A DNA stretch of 64,000 nucleotides from Nocardia brasiliensis ATCC 700358 (GTDB taxonomy: Bacteria > Actinomycetota > Actinomycetes > Mycobacteriales > Mycobacteriaceae). Each line of letters starts with the position of its first letter. Position 1 is the stretch's first letter. The position numbers and the translations under genes are program-made. Under the pieces are notes generated by a model. The model did no database searches, had not been told where the DNA came from, and worked only from the letters and a program-made list of their open reading frames with translations. Below are positions 15,702-24,821 of this stretch, piece after piece. The stretch lies in contig NC_018681.1 of NCBI RefSeq assembly GCF_000250675.2, forward strand, positions 7,378,001 to 7,442,000. The letters run 5' to 3'.

Positions 15702-17648
15702 CTAGCGCGCCGTCGGCACCGGCGTCAGTTCCGCCAGCTCGCGCTGGACCACCCGGTCGTGCGCAGCGGCGGCGGCCGCGGCCCGCTTCGGCGACCAGTG
15801 CCCGGCCATCAGGAAGACGAACGGCAGGAACGCGACCTGCGCGAGCAGGCAGATCCACCACCAGCGGGCCCACTGCTCCGGCGAATCGGCTTTGGCCTGC
15901 TGCACCTCTTTCCCGTGCGCGGCCAGGTACGCCTGGTCGGCGGCGGGGATGGTGCCGACCGTCTCCAGCTGTGCCCGTGCCTGGATCAGCTTCGGGCCCA
16001 CGGCGGTCGCGCCGGCCAGTTCGGCGGGCGGGATCTGCTGGACCGCGGTGAGCCGGGCGATCGCCTGATCCGGCGGAATACCGAACTTCCGGGCGACCTG
16101 ACCCACCGCCGCGAGTCCCGCGGTGGCGTCGGCCGGGTTCGCGGCGAGCGCGGCCTGGGTGGCGGGTTCGATCGCCTGCAGCGTCGCGAGCTCGTCCGGG
16201 TAGCGGGCGTCGAGCGCGAACGCCGCCTGGATCTCGGCGGGTGTGGCCCCGGTCAGCTTCGTCAGCGCCGCCAGCTGGGCCGCCTGGTCGTTCGGGTCTT
16301 TGCCCAGTGCCGCCAGGGTTTCCGGTCCCACCTGCTGGATCGTGGCCAGCTGAGGACCGTAGCGCGTCTGTATCTCGTGCAACCGCGGACCGTGGTTGAC
16401 CAGCGGCCCCGCCGCGTTCACCACCACGAGCAGCCCGAACAGCACCACGGTGACCACGCCGCGCAGCATCCCGCCCCACACCGCGAGACCCACCGCGGTC
16501 GCCGCTGGATTGCGCTGCTCGACCGTCTCGGTGAAGCTCGCCATCCAGGTGGAGTAGGCGATGCCCGTGCCGACCGCGATGAGGGCGAACACCCAGGCGA
16601 AGGTGTAGTAACCGGTGTCCGGGTCGTCGGTGTACCCGATGAACAGATACATGCCGACGATGCTGAGCACCGCGCCGGCGATCATGAACGGCTTGCGCAC
16701 CTTGAGATAGTCCGAGGCGACACCGGCCACCACGAGCGCCACCGCGTTGGCGGTCCAGTACCAGTTGCCCAGCGCGTTCGCCTTGGCCGGGCTGAAGCCG
16801 AAGTTGGTCGCCATATAGACGGTCAGGAACGACACGATCGTGTAGAAGAACGCCAGGAACAGGCTGATCCCGAACGCCGAGCCGACGATGTCCAGGTGCA
16901 GCATCTGGCGCCACTGCCCCTGCTCGAGCCTGCGCACATCCAACCCCCGCGCCCGCGCCTCGACGAGCGCCCGGTCGCGCAGCGACACCATGATCTGGTC
17001 GCGTAGCGGTGGGCTGAGCTCACGCAGGCCGACCACCGCGAACACCGCGATGACGAGACAGATCACGCCGCAGAGCCGGTAGTGATACTGCCAGTCGGGG
17101 TGCGCGTCGAGCGTCCTGGTGGAGATGCCGGTGGTGACCAGCGCGCCGATCACCGGGCCGAGGGTCCAGAAGCCCATCGCCGAGGCCCGGCCGAGCTGCG
17201 GCGAGAAGTCCCGGATGAGCGCGGGCGTGGCCACCAGCACCGCGCCCTCGACGACGCTCACCACACAGTAGACGAAGAGATACTGCTCCTTCGTCGTGGT
17301 CGCGGGCACCGCGAACAGCGTCAGCAGCGAGCAGATCACCACGCCGTAGGCAACGATGTTCGCGCGCCCCCAGCGGTCGAGCACCCCGGCCAGCACCGAG
17401 GCCACGGCACCGAAGGCCGCGCCGATGATGAAGATCCAGACGAAGTAGGCGAACGACAGCTCGAAGTAGGCGATCAGTTCGTTGCCCACCGCGCCGGTGA
17501 CGAACAACTGGTAGTAGAGCGCGATCGAGGTGATGACGACGACCGTCAGGTACCAGGAGCGGGCGGGGGTGTCGGGATAGTGCGGTAGCTTGCGCTGCCA
17601 CAGCCCGGTGAGGAGCGTCGGTGGGGCTGCGGTCCGGGTCGAACTCAT
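15702..17648 (-). CDS. MFS transporter with an unusually large hydrophilic insertion
   Basis: 648 aa from ATG with AGAAAGG upstream; normal MFS proteins are 400-500 aa. About twelve membrane helices are split by a hydrophilic stretch of about 160 residues (about 435-595), Ala/Gln/Leu-rich with repeated helix-forming segments (LAALGKDPNDQAAQLAALTK; VGPKLIQARAQLETVGTIP). It lies just before the final helix (WARWWWICLLAQVAFLPFVF). Topology suggests that the loop is outside the cell. MFS motif A-like sequence occurs as LDRWGRAN. Substrate unknown; possibly an organic acid or aromatic permease. An inverted repeat lies upstream at 17731. Confidence 0.8.
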   Translation of the reverse strand: MSSTRTAAPPTLLTGLWQRKLPHYPDTPARSWYLTVVVITSIALYYQLFVTGAVGNELIAYFELSFAYFVWIFIIGAAFGAVASVLAGVLDRWGRANIVAYGVVICSLLTLFAVPATTTKEQYLFVYCVVSVVEGAVLVATPALIRDFSPQLGRASAMGFWTLGPVIGALVTTGISTRTLDAHPDWQYHYRLCGVICLVIAVFAVVGLRELSPPLRDQIMVSLRDRALVEARARGLDVRRLEQGQWRQMLHLDIVGSAFGISLFLAFFYTIVSFLTVYMATNFGFSPAKANALGNWYWTANAVALVVAGVASDYLKVRKPFMIAGAVLSIVGMYLFIGYTDDPDTGYYTFAWVFALIAVGTGIAYSTWMASFTETVEQRNPAATAVGLAVWGGMLRGVVTVVLFGLLVVVNAAGPLVNHGPRLHEIQTRYGPQLATIQQVGPETLAALGKDPNDQAAQLAALTKLTGATPAEIQAAFALDARYPDELATLQAIEPATQAALAANPADATAGLAAVGQVARKFGIPPDQAIARLTAVQQIPPAELAGATAVGPKLIQARAQLETVGTIPAADQAYLAAHGKEVQQAKADSPEQWARWWWICLLAQVAFLPFVFLMAGHWSPKRAAAAAAAHDRVVQRELAELTPVPTAR

Positions 17649-17730
17649 GGTCGAGATGCCTTTCTGACCACGGCATCTCGGCTGGATCTACGGCGATCCA
17701 GCACCGAGGGAGCCGGGTGGCAACAGGGTA

Positions 17731-17744
17731 GTGATGGGTATCAC
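17731..17744 (-). promoter_or_regulatory. GTGAT-4-ATCAC inverted repeat upstream of the MFS gene
   Basis: GTGATGGGTATCAC, 5-bp arms around a 4-nt centre, sits 83 nt upstream of the MFS start codon. Spacing suits an operator, possibly of the GntR kind. No regulator gene is next to it, so the assignment is tentative. Confidence 0.35.
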
Positions 17745-17925
17745 CACACGCAGGCATTTCCCGGCACGAGACCGAAACGTGTTCCAGTTTCGAAAGGTGG
17801 GACGAAATATCTGAATGCTCGCTGCGCACACCCGCATTCGGCGTCACGCAAAACATCGCAGCTCCACGGATATCACCGGAAAACTCGACAGTTTCCCCGG
17901 CGGACGCAATCGCCCCGAAATAGCC

Positions 17926-17956
17926 CGGCGCCTACCGCGTTTCGCGGCAGGCGCCG
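17926..17956 (-). terminator. Hairpin downstream of the Rpf-like gene
   Basis: A 14-bp stem with one mismatch (arms 17926-17939 and 17943-17956) closes on a TTT loop. It begins 8 nt after the stop codon of the Rpf-like gene, which reads toward it. There is no strong U tract, as is usual for actinomycete terminators. Confidence 0.55.
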
Positions 17957-17963
17957 ATCGGCG

Positions 17964-18293
17964 TCAGAGGTGGGCGCCGCAGACCGGCCAGGCGCCGGCG
18001 CCCTGGGTGGCGAGCACGTTCTCGGCGACCCGGATCTGCTCGGCCCGGCTCGCATTGCTCGGCCGGCCGACACCGCCGTTGGCCTCCCAGGTGCTCTGGG
18101 TGAACTGCAGCCCGCCGGAGAATCCGTTACCGGTCTCGATGGCCCAGTTGCCGCCACTCTCGCACTGCGCGACAGCATCCCAGTTGTGCGCGGAGGCGGT
18201 GGCGGTGGACAGGCCGAACGGGACGAGGACGAAAGCGCCGAGCGCGGCGGTGAGGCCGAGGGCACGAGCGCTGAACTTGCTGTTGAGCGACAT
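17964..18293 (-). CDS. Secreted Rpf-type transglycosylase-like protein
   Basis: 109 aa from ATG with AGGAAAC 4 nt upstream (the long upstream extension has no ribosome site). A signal peptide (ALGLTAALGAFVLVPFGL, then ATASA) is followed by a single resuscitation-promoting-factor domain: HNWDAVAQCESGGNWAIETG, with the catalytic Glu in CESGG, then FSGGLQFTQSTWEANGG and QIRVAENVLATQGAGAWPVC. Rpf proteins cleave peptidoglycan and promote regrowth of dormant mycolic-acid actinomycetes. This is the minimal secreted form, without LysM or G5 domains. A hairpin terminator follows. Confidence 0.92.
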   Translation of the reverse strand: MSLNSKFSARALGLTAALGAFVLVPFGLSTATASAHNWDAVAQCESGGNWAIETGNGFSGGLQFTQSTWEANGGVGRPSNASRAEQIRVAENVLATQGAGAWPVCGAHL

Positions 18294-18659
18294 AGAAGTT
18301 TCCTGCCTGCGCCCACCGGCACGACCATCGAGGTCGCGTCCCTGCCCCCAGGTAGGTCGGGGATCCTCGGACCGCGGGACAGGGTTACCGGCGTTCAACG
18401 GTCCGAGTTCGAGCCCGTCTTCGATCGGGCTCCGGCGACGGTAGCGAAGAATTCGCTGCAAATCACGTGGTGATCACGGACGAATTGCCGGGACAAACTG
18501 AGAGGACATTGCTATTTCCCGTTCCGAGCAGCCGGAAAGGTTCATACGAGCGTTCAGTTATCGTTACGTTATGTGCCCGAGATCACAGCGAAATTGTGTT
18601 TCCGCTCGCAACGTCCGGTGACGAGTCCCGGTCAGCGGGACGCCGCCACGCCGACGCCC
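18294..18659. other. Intergenic region upstream of the Rpf-like gene
   Basis: About 366 nt without a gene, containing the promoter and a possible long leader of the Rpf-like gene (reading left). Small hairpins are visible, such as GCGAATTCTTCGC near 18445. Actinomycete rpf genes are often preceded by a c-di-AMP riboswitch; the conserved core of that RNA is not evident here by eye, so none is called. Confidence 0.4.
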
Positions 18660-19127
18660 CTACTTGCCGTGGGCGCGCAACTGGTAGAGACCTTCGGTTT
18701 CCGCGACGACCACCCCGGCGGCGTCGGTGACCACGGCCCGCAGCGTGAAGTCGGACTTTCCGTTCGCGGCGGCCTCGGCCTCGATCCGGGCGATCTCCGC
18801 GTCGGACAGGGTCGCCTCGGCCCGCACGCCGGTCTTGGCCGGCTTGCGGAAGTACACGTGCAGGTCCTTCACCAGCGGGTAGTACGCGGAGTTGTCGAAG
18901 GTCGCGATGGCGATCGCACCGCCGAGGATCTCCGCGACCGTGAACAGCACCCCGGCGTACATCGCGCCGAAGTGGTTGCCGTTGCCCTCGACCGGCACCG
19001 TCGTCGCCGCGAAGCCACGGCGCACCTCGGCCGCCGTGATCCCCATCCGGTGCGCGACCGGAATGGTGAATTCCAGCGCTCCGTTGATGATTTCGGTGAA
19101 CGGCGGGGTCGCCACGTCGTCGGTCAT
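18660..19127 (-). CDS. Hotdog-fold thioesterase-like protein (YiiD C-terminal/DUF4442 type)
   Basis: 155 aa from the ATG of MTDDVATPPFTEIINGA; longer in-frame readings lack support. The sequence has the hotdog pattern: GNHFGAMYAGVLFTVAEILG in the central helix region, then HVYFRKPAKTGVRAEATLSD and a final beta-strand VVVAETEGLYQLRA. Related proteins are acyl-CoA or aryl-CoA thioesterase-like, but the catalytic residue is not certain. No operon partner: next gene on this strand is separated by about 366 nt. Confidence 0.75.
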   Translation of the reverse strand: MTDDVATPPFTEIINGALEFTIPVAHRMGITAAEVRRGFAATTVPVEGNGNHFGAMYAGVLFTVAEILGGAIAIATFDNSAYYPLVKDLHVYFRKPAKTGVRAEATLSDAEIARIEAEAAANGKSDFTLRAVVTDAAGVVVAETEGLYQLRAHGK

Positions 19128-19375
19128 ATCGCACCAGTCCCTTCGCACGCCGGGCGCGACGCACCTGGTCGCCGCCCATCCGGCCTCAGCAAAGGGTAAA
19201 CCGGACCTGGCGCGCCACCGGCACCGACATCGCCGCCGATTCCCGTCCGCCGAGGCATACTGCGCTGTGCCATGGGCATACCGCACGAGTCGCCGCCGCG
19301 ACCGGCGGGCGAAGCACCAGGCCGCCGCTGCCGGAAACGGTTCACCAACGGCGCACCCGTCGGGAAAGGGAAACC

Positions 19376-20323
19376 ATGACTGAACTGCGCAGGGCAGCAA
19401 CGGTGTTGGCGGCGTTGGCGTTCGCCGCAGTGTCAGCGGTGGCCGCGCCCGCGGCCCAGGCCGCGCCGGTGTGCGCGGGCGCCGGGCAACCGACCGTTCC
19501 GGCCGCGGCACTGCCCGGTGCACTGGAGGGGCTGACCGTCGACGCGCGCGGCCGGGCGTTCACCACCGACCTGGCGACCGGCCGGGTCTACCGGATCGAC
19601 GCTCCGGGTGCGGTCCCGGTGCCGATCGCGACCGTGCCGAGCGGCGGCGGGGGCGCACTGGCCTGGACACCGGCGGGCACACTGCTCGTCGGCTACGGTG
19701 CGGACGCGCGCGTGTTCGCGGGGGACGCGCTGCGGCAGGCCGGCATCGTCGAACTCGATCCGGACACCGGCGCGCTCACCCCGTTCGCGGCCGGACTCAG
19801 CGCGGCCAACGGCATGGACGTCGCGCAGGACGGAACGGTATACGCCACCAATGATTTCGGTGCGCTGATCGGCCGGGTGTATCCGAACCGCGTGGTGCAG
19901 GCAGATTGGGCGACGTTCCCGAGCGCGAACGGCGCGGTGCTCGGCAAGGACGACGAATACCTGTACGTAGGAAGGACATTCGCCAACCCGGGGGTGAGCC
20001 GGATTCCGACGGCGAACCCGGGCGCACCCCAGTCGCTGCTCGATCTGGGCGGCGCCGACGCGCTGGCCGCACCGGACGGGCTGACCTTGGATTCGCTGGA
20101 CCGGCCGGTGGTTCCGCTGAACACCGCGGGACAGGTGATCCGCATCGACGCGCCGAATCAGTACTGCGTGCTCGGCGGCGGCAATCCGCTGACGAGCGTG
20201 CTCACCTACGGCCGCGGCACGGCGGGCTTCTCGGCGGGCCGGTTGTTCGGGGCCACGTTCACCGGCGTGATCTATGAGATCCCCGGTGGTTTCGACCCGG
20301 ACGCCACCACCGCGACCCCCTGA
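19376..20323 (+). CDS. Secreted SMP-30/gluconolactonase-like beta-propeller protein
   Basis: 315 aa from ATG with AGGGAAA upstream. A signal peptide (AATVLAALAFAAVSAVAAPA, AQA) leads into repeated propeller-like units: LEGLTVDARGRAFTTDLATG, GMDVAQDGTVYATNDFG, APDGLTLDSLDRPVVPLNT and YGRGTAGFSAGRLFGATF. These blocks match SMP-30/strictosidine-synthase-like hydrolases, which are calcium-dependent lactonases. Metal ligands are not all identifiable by eye. It is followed by acid trehalase on the same strand after 113 nt. Substrate unknown. Confidence 0.72.
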   Translation: MTELRRAATVLAALAFAAVSAVAAPAAQAAPVCAGAGQPTVPAAALPGALEGLTVDARGRAFTTDLATGRVYRIDAPGAVPVPIATVPSGGGGALAWTPAGTLLVGYGADARVFAGDALRQAGIVELDPDTGALTPFAAGLSAANGMDVAQDGTVYATNDFGALIGRVYPNRVVQADWATFPSANGAVLGKDDEYLYVGRTFANPGVSRIPTANPGAPQSLLDLGGADALAAPDGLTLDSLDRPVVPLNTAGQVIRIDAPNQYCVLGGGNPLTSVLTYGRGTAGFSAGRLFGATFTGVIYEIPGGFDPDATTATP

Positions 20324-20436
20324 ACCCCCGCGCGCCAGACCCGTGACGACTGCTGCCGGAACGCGACGCCGGGCATAGGATGGCCCCGTATCGCTGAGCA
20401 CCACACGATCGTCCATGCAGCACATGGAGGTACGGT

Positions 20437-23133
20437 TTGGCTTCGCGCACCAGGTTCCTGATCGCCACCGCGTTCGTCGCCGCGGTGATTCTCGTGGCCT
20501 GCGGTGTGCTCTACGCCGTCCGGCACACCGGAGAAGCCGACGCCGCGCACGTGTGCCCCGAGGACGCGGCCTCCTCCGATCCCGGCTGGATGTCGTCGAA
20601 CACCGACGTGGACGCCGCGTTCGACGAACATCCGTTCGTCGGCAACGGCTATCTCGGGCTGCGTGTCCCGCCCCGCGGCACCGGCTACGCGCTCACCGGC
20701 GAGCCCTCCGGCTGGCCGCTGTACACGCCGCGCTACGACGGCGCCTTCGTCGCCGGGTTGTACGGGCACACACCGGGACTGGCCGACGATCGGGAAGTCG
20801 CCGCGGCGATCCCGAACTGGTCCACGCTCACCGTCGGCGCCGGCGACGACACGTTCTCCACCGCGACACCCGCCGCGCAGATCACGAAGTTCGCGCAGAC
20901 GCGCTACCTGCGCTGTGGGCTGGTGCGTACAACGCTCACCTGGACCGCCCGTGACGGCAAGGCCACCGACCTGGTGTACGAGGTGCTCGCCGACCGCGCC
21001 GACCAGCATGTCGGCGCGGTCCACCTGACCGTGGTGCCGCACTGGTCCGGCGAACTCACCGTGACCGATCGCCTGGACGGCGCCGGAGCGCGCAGGCTCA
21101 CCCCCGTCGACGCCGGCGCGCGCGGCGACGGCATCGGCGTCGGTTTCCGCACCGAGGGCACCAGCGTGCCCGGCGAGGTCGCCTCGGTGTTGCGCACCGG
21201 ACATCCCGTGCAGGCCGGACCGGCCCGCGAACTCACCGCGGAACAGCAGAGCAAGTTCCCGGTCGAGGCCGGGAAGTCTTATGCGATAACCAAATTCGTC
21301 GGCGTGGACACCCAGCTCACCGCGCCCGAGCCCGCCGCCGCGGCGCGCGCCGCCGCCCGCCGTGCCGCGGACAAGGGCTGGCCGGAACTGCTGGCCGGTA
21401 CGGCCGCGCTCTGGCGCGCTCTGTGGCGCGGTGACATCGAGACACCCGACGCCCCCGAAATGCAGAACTGGGTGCGCGGCGCGCTCTATTCGTTGTACGC
21501 GGCCACGAATCCCGAACAGGACAACAGCATTTCACCGGTCGGGCTGAGCAGCGACAACTACGCGGGCGCGGTGTTCTGGGACGCCGATATCTGGATGTTC
21601 CCCGCCCTCCTGCAATTCGCGCCCGAACTCGCGCGATCCGTGGTGGAGTACCGCTACAAGACGCTGCCCGCCGCGCAGGCCAACGCCGCACAGCTCGGCT
21701 TGCGCGGCGCGTTCTATCCCTGGACCAGCGCGAGCCGGGGCGCGCTGGCCGAGTGCCATAGCTGGGATCCGCCCCACTGCTTGACCCAGATCCACCTGCA
21801 AGGCGATATCTCGCTCGCCGCGTGGCAGTACTACCTGGCCACCGCCGACACCGGCTACCTGCGCGAGCGCGGCTGGCCGATCATGCGAAACCTCGCCGAG
21901 TTCTGGGCCTCCCGGGTGACGCCGAACGAGGACGGCAGCTATTCGATCGAAAACGTCGCGGGCCCGGACGAATACAGCAACGGCGTGCGCGACGGCGCCT
22001 ACACCAACGCGGTGGCCGCACTGGCGCTGCGCAATGCGACCCGCGCCGCGCAGCTCCTCGGCGCGCCCGCCCCGCCCGAATGGGTGGCCATCGCCGATCG
22101 GCTGCGCATGCCGTTCGACGCCGAACGGCAGATCTTCGCCCAGTACGACGGATACGCGGGCACACCGATCAAACAGGCGGACACCGTCCTGCTCGTCTAC
22201 CCGCTCGAATGGCCTATGTCGCCGGAGGTTTCGGCCAGGACCTTGGAGTACTACGCCGAGCACACCGATCCCGACGGTCCCGCGATGACCGATTCGGTGC
22301 ACGCCATCGACGCCGCGACCATCGGCGCCCCCGGCTGCACCACCAACACCTACCTCGAACGCGCCGTGCGCCCGTTCATGCGCGCGCCGTTCGGGCAGTT
22401 CGCCGAGGCGCGCGGCAACAAGGTAGGGGTCAAGGACGCGCTGGCGGGCGCGCCCGCCTTCACTTTCGGCACGGCCGCGGGCGGTTTCCTGCAAACCTTC
22501 ACCAACGGTCTGCTCGGCCTGCGCCAGCGCGCCGACGAGATACGGGTCGATCCGATGCTGCCGCCGGAGCTGAGCACCGGCCTGCACCTACGCGGAATAC
22601 GCTGGCAGGGCCGGACTTTCGACGCCGAACTGGGTCCCGATCAGACCAGGGTCATCCTGAAAGACGGTGCGGCCATGCAGGTGCGGACGCCGACCGGCGT
22701 CGTGACGGTCACCCGGGACGAGCCGCTGACCCTGCCGACCCGCCGCCCGGACCGCACTCCCACCGACAACCTCGCCCGCTGCAAATCCGTCACGGCAAGC
22801 GCCGAGGAGCCGGGGCGCTACGCCGACGCCGCGGTCGACGGCAGCGTCGGCACCGGCTGGGCGCCGGGCGCCGGACCGGCCACCTACACCGTCGACCTCG
22901 GCACCGAATCACCGGTGGGCCGGATACTTCCGCGCTGGTCCGGACCGGCGCCGGCGGCCACCTTCGAGGCCGCGCCGGACAATCACACCTGGACGGCGGT
23001 CGGCCTCGATCCGGCCACCGGCGCGCCCACCCGCCCAGTCACGACCCGCTATCTGCGCCTGACCCTGCCCGCCACCGACCCGGCCGCCCGGCCGGACCTG
23101 CGGGAGCTCGAGATCTACGCCGCACAACGGTGA
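20437..23133 (+). CDS. Secreted acid trehalase-like glycoside hydrolase family 65 protein with C-terminal F5/8-type domain
   Basis: 898 aa. Start is TTG, chosen because GGAGG lies 6 nt upstream. The N terminus has a signal anchor (FLIATAFVAAVILVACGVLY). The GH65 catalytic domain shows FDEHPFVGNGYLGLRVP near the start, WDADIWMFPALLQ at about 380 and AGPDEYSNGVRDGAYTN at about 508, whose Glu is the expected general acid. A discoidin-like domain begins near NLARCKSVTASAEEPGRY (about residue 780). Yeast Ath1-type acid trehalases share this layout and hydrolyse extracellular trehalose to glucose. Kojibiose or trehalose phosphorylase activity is an alternative within GH65. Trehalose is abundant in mycolic-acid bacteria as a glycolipid headgroup. 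Confidence 0.82.
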   Translation: MASRTRFLIATAFVAAVILVACGVLYAVRHTGEADAAHVCPEDAASSDPGWMSSNTDVDAAFDEHPFVGNGYLGLRVPPRGTGYALTGEPSGWPLYTPRYDGAFVAGLYGHTPGLADDREVAAAIPNWSTLTVGAGDDTFSTATPAAQITKFAQTRYLRCGLVRTTLTWTARDGKATDLVYEVLADRADQHVGAVHLTVVPHWSGELTVTDRLDGAGARRLTPVDAGARGDGIGVGFRTEGTSVPGEVASVLRTGHPVQAGPARELTAEQQSKFPVEAGKSYAITKFVGVDTQLTAPEPAAAARAAARRAADKGWPELLAGTAALWRALWRGDIETPDAPEMQNWVRGALYSLYAATNPEQDNSISPVGLSSDNYAGAVFWDADIWMFPALLQFAPELARSVVEYRYKTLPAAQANAAQLGLRGAFYPWTSASRGALAECHSWDPPHCLTQIHLQGDISLAAWQYYLATADTGYLRERGWPIMRNLAEFWASRVTPNEDGSYSIENVAGPDEYSNGVRDGAYTNAVAALALRNATRAAQLLGAPAPPEWVAIADRLRMPFDAERQIFAQYDGYAGTPIKQADTVLLVYPLEWPMSPEVSARTLEYYAEHTDPDGPAMTDSVHAIDAATIGAPGCTTNTYLERAVRPFMRAPFGQFAEARGNKVGVKDALAGAPAFTFGTAAGGFLQTFTNGLLGLRQRADEIRVDPMLPPELSTGLHLRGIRWQGRTFDAELGPDQTRVILKDGAAMQVRTPTGVVTVTRDEPLTLPTRRPDRTPTDNLARCKSVTASAEEPGRYADAAVDGSVGTGWAPGAGPATYTVDLGTESPVGRILPRWSGPAPAATFEAAPDNHTWTAVGLDPATGAPTRPVTTRYLRLTLPATDPAARPDLRELEIYAAQR

Positions 23134-23186
23134 ACGGCGGCGCGTCCCTTCGGCTATTCGGCGGTTACCCGTAATAGTTGACGGCG

Positions 23187-24818
23187 ATGGCTACCGAGAC
23201 AGAGAAGACATCGACCACGCCGGATCTGCGGCTCATCGGCATCGGCGTCACCGCGGTGGTGGCGGCCGCCGGGTGGGCTGCCCTGGGCAAGGACAATTTC
23301 GGCTCCGCCTCCGAGACCGCACTGAACTGGGTGCTCGGCAACTTCGACTGGTTGTTCGTGGTGTCCGCCGACGTCTTCCTGGTGCTCTGCGTGGTGATCG
23401 CGGTCAGCCGGTTCGGCCGGATCCGGCTCGGCAAGGACGACGACGAACCGGAATTCAGCAATCTCGCGTGGATCGCGATGATGTTCAGCGCGGGCATGGG
23501 CATCGGCCTGATGTTCTACGGGGTCGGTGAACCCCTGCAGCATTTCGTCGAGCCGCCGCCGTCGACGGGCATCGCGCCGCAGACCACCGCGGCCGCCGGT
23601 ACCGCCCTGCAGTATTCGCTGTTCCATTGGACGCTCACGCCGTGGGCGATCTACGGCATCGTCGGGCTCGCCCTGGCCTACGCGGGGTTCCGGAAGGGGC
23701 GCGGCAACCGGCTCTCCGCCGCGTTCGTCCCGCTGCTCGGCGCCCGCCGGGCCGCGGGCTGGGCCGGGCAGGCGATCGATCTGCTCGCCGTGTTCGCCAC
23801 CGTCTTCGGCACCGCGACCAGCCTCGGGCTCGGCGCGCTCCAGGTCGCCAAGGGTTTGCAGCTCACCGCGAACGCGCCGGACACGGTGACCGTGCAGTTG
23901 ATCATCATCGGCGCGCTGAGCGCCGCGTTCGTCCTGTCCGCCTTCTCCGGTCTGCACAAGGGCGTCAAATGGTTGTCCACGGTGAACATCGTGCTGGCCG
24001 CGCTGCTCATGCTGTTCGTCTTCGTGCTCGGCCCGACGGTCTATGTGCTGGACAGCATTCCGTCGAGTATCGGCAACTATCTGACCAACCTGCTGCCGAT
24101 GGCCACCAGGACCGGCGCGTACGCCGATTCGGCCTGGCTCGGCAAATGGACGATCTTCTACTGGGCCTGGTGGTTGTCCTGGGCGCCGTTCGTCGGCACC
24201 TTCATCGCGCGGATCTCGCGCGGGCGCACCATCCGGGAATTCCTCATCGGGGTGCTGCTGGTACCCAGCGGTGTCACCGTGGTGTGGTTCTGCATCATGG
24301 GCGGCAGCGCCATCCGGCTGAGCAGCACCGGCGTCGCCGATCTCGCCGCGAACGCCGGCGACGCGGAGGCCTCGCTGTTCGGCATGCTGGACGCGCTGCC
24401 GCTGGGCACGGTCACCTCCTGGGTGTCGATGATCCTGGTGATGACCTACTTCGTCACCAGCGCCGATTCCGCCTCGCTCGTGATGGGCTCGCTGACCAGC
24501 CGCGGGGCGCTCAATCCGCCGTCCTGGCTGGTCGTCACCTGGGGCATCCTGATGGCCGGGGTCGCCGCCGTGCTGCTCGTCGCGGGCGGCCTCGGCGCCT
24601 TGCAGACCGCGACCATCCTCGTGGCGCTCCCCTTCGTCCTGGTGATGCTCGCGCTGTGCTGGTCGCTGCTGACGGAACTGCGCGAGGACCCGGGCGCGGG
24701 CCCCGCCGGCCACCATCCGCTCTACGGACTCCGAGACGCGGTGCGCGCCATGGTCGGTGAGGCGATCAGCGAACGCGAGCCCGCCCGCAAGCTCCGCCGC
24801 CGTACGCCGCCACCCTGA
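23187..24818 (+). CDS. BCCT-family betaine/choline/carnitine transporter
   Basis: 543 aa from ATG (a TTG three codons earlier is an alternative; no strong ribosome site). About twelve helices. Signature stretches are FSAGMGIGLMFYGVGEPLQH, SLFHWTLTPWAIYGIVGLAL and KWTIFYWAWWLSWAPFVG, then TFIARISRGRTIREF, which are diagnostic of the BCCT family. The Trp-rich WAWWLSWAPF block forms the trimethylammonium box. Imports compatible solutes such as glycine betaine, driven by sodium or protons. Convergent with the response regulator, which ends 3 nt beyond its stop. Confidence 0.93.
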   Translation: MATETEKTSTTPDLRLIGIGVTAVVAAAGWAALGKDNFGSASETALNWVLGNFDWLFVVSADVFLVLCVVIAVSRFGRIRLGKDDDEPEFSNLAWIAMMFSAGMGIGLMFYGVGEPLQHFVEPPPSTGIAPQTTAAAGTALQYSLFHWTLTPWAIYGIVGLALAYAGFRKGRGNRLSAAFVPLLGARRAAGWAGQAIDLLAVFATVFGTATSLGLGALQVAKGLQLTANAPDTVTVQLIIIGALSAAFVLSAFSGLHKGVKWLSTVNIVLAALLMLFVFVLGPTVYVLDSIPSSIGNYLTNLLPMATRTGAYADSAWLGKWTIFYWAWWLSWAPFVGTFIARISRGRTIREFLIGVLLVPSGVTVVWFCIMGGSAIRLSSTGVADLAANAGDAEASLFGMLDALPLGTVTSWVSMILVMTYFVTSADSASLVMGSLTSRGALNPPSWLVVTWGILMAGVAAVLLVAGGLGALQTATILVALPFVLVMLALCWSLLTELREDPGAGPAGHHPLYGLRDAVRAMVGEAISEREPARKLRRRTPPP

Positions 24819-24821
24819 CCC

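Noticed and set aside
18404..18435. tRNA-like T-loop (GAGTTCGAGCCC)
   Set aside because: No acceptor or anticodon arm can be built around it.
18294..18480. c-di-AMP (ydaO) riboswitch before the Rpf-like gene
   Set aside because: Expected from known biology, but the conserved core sequences were not found by eye; kept as a test, not as a feature.
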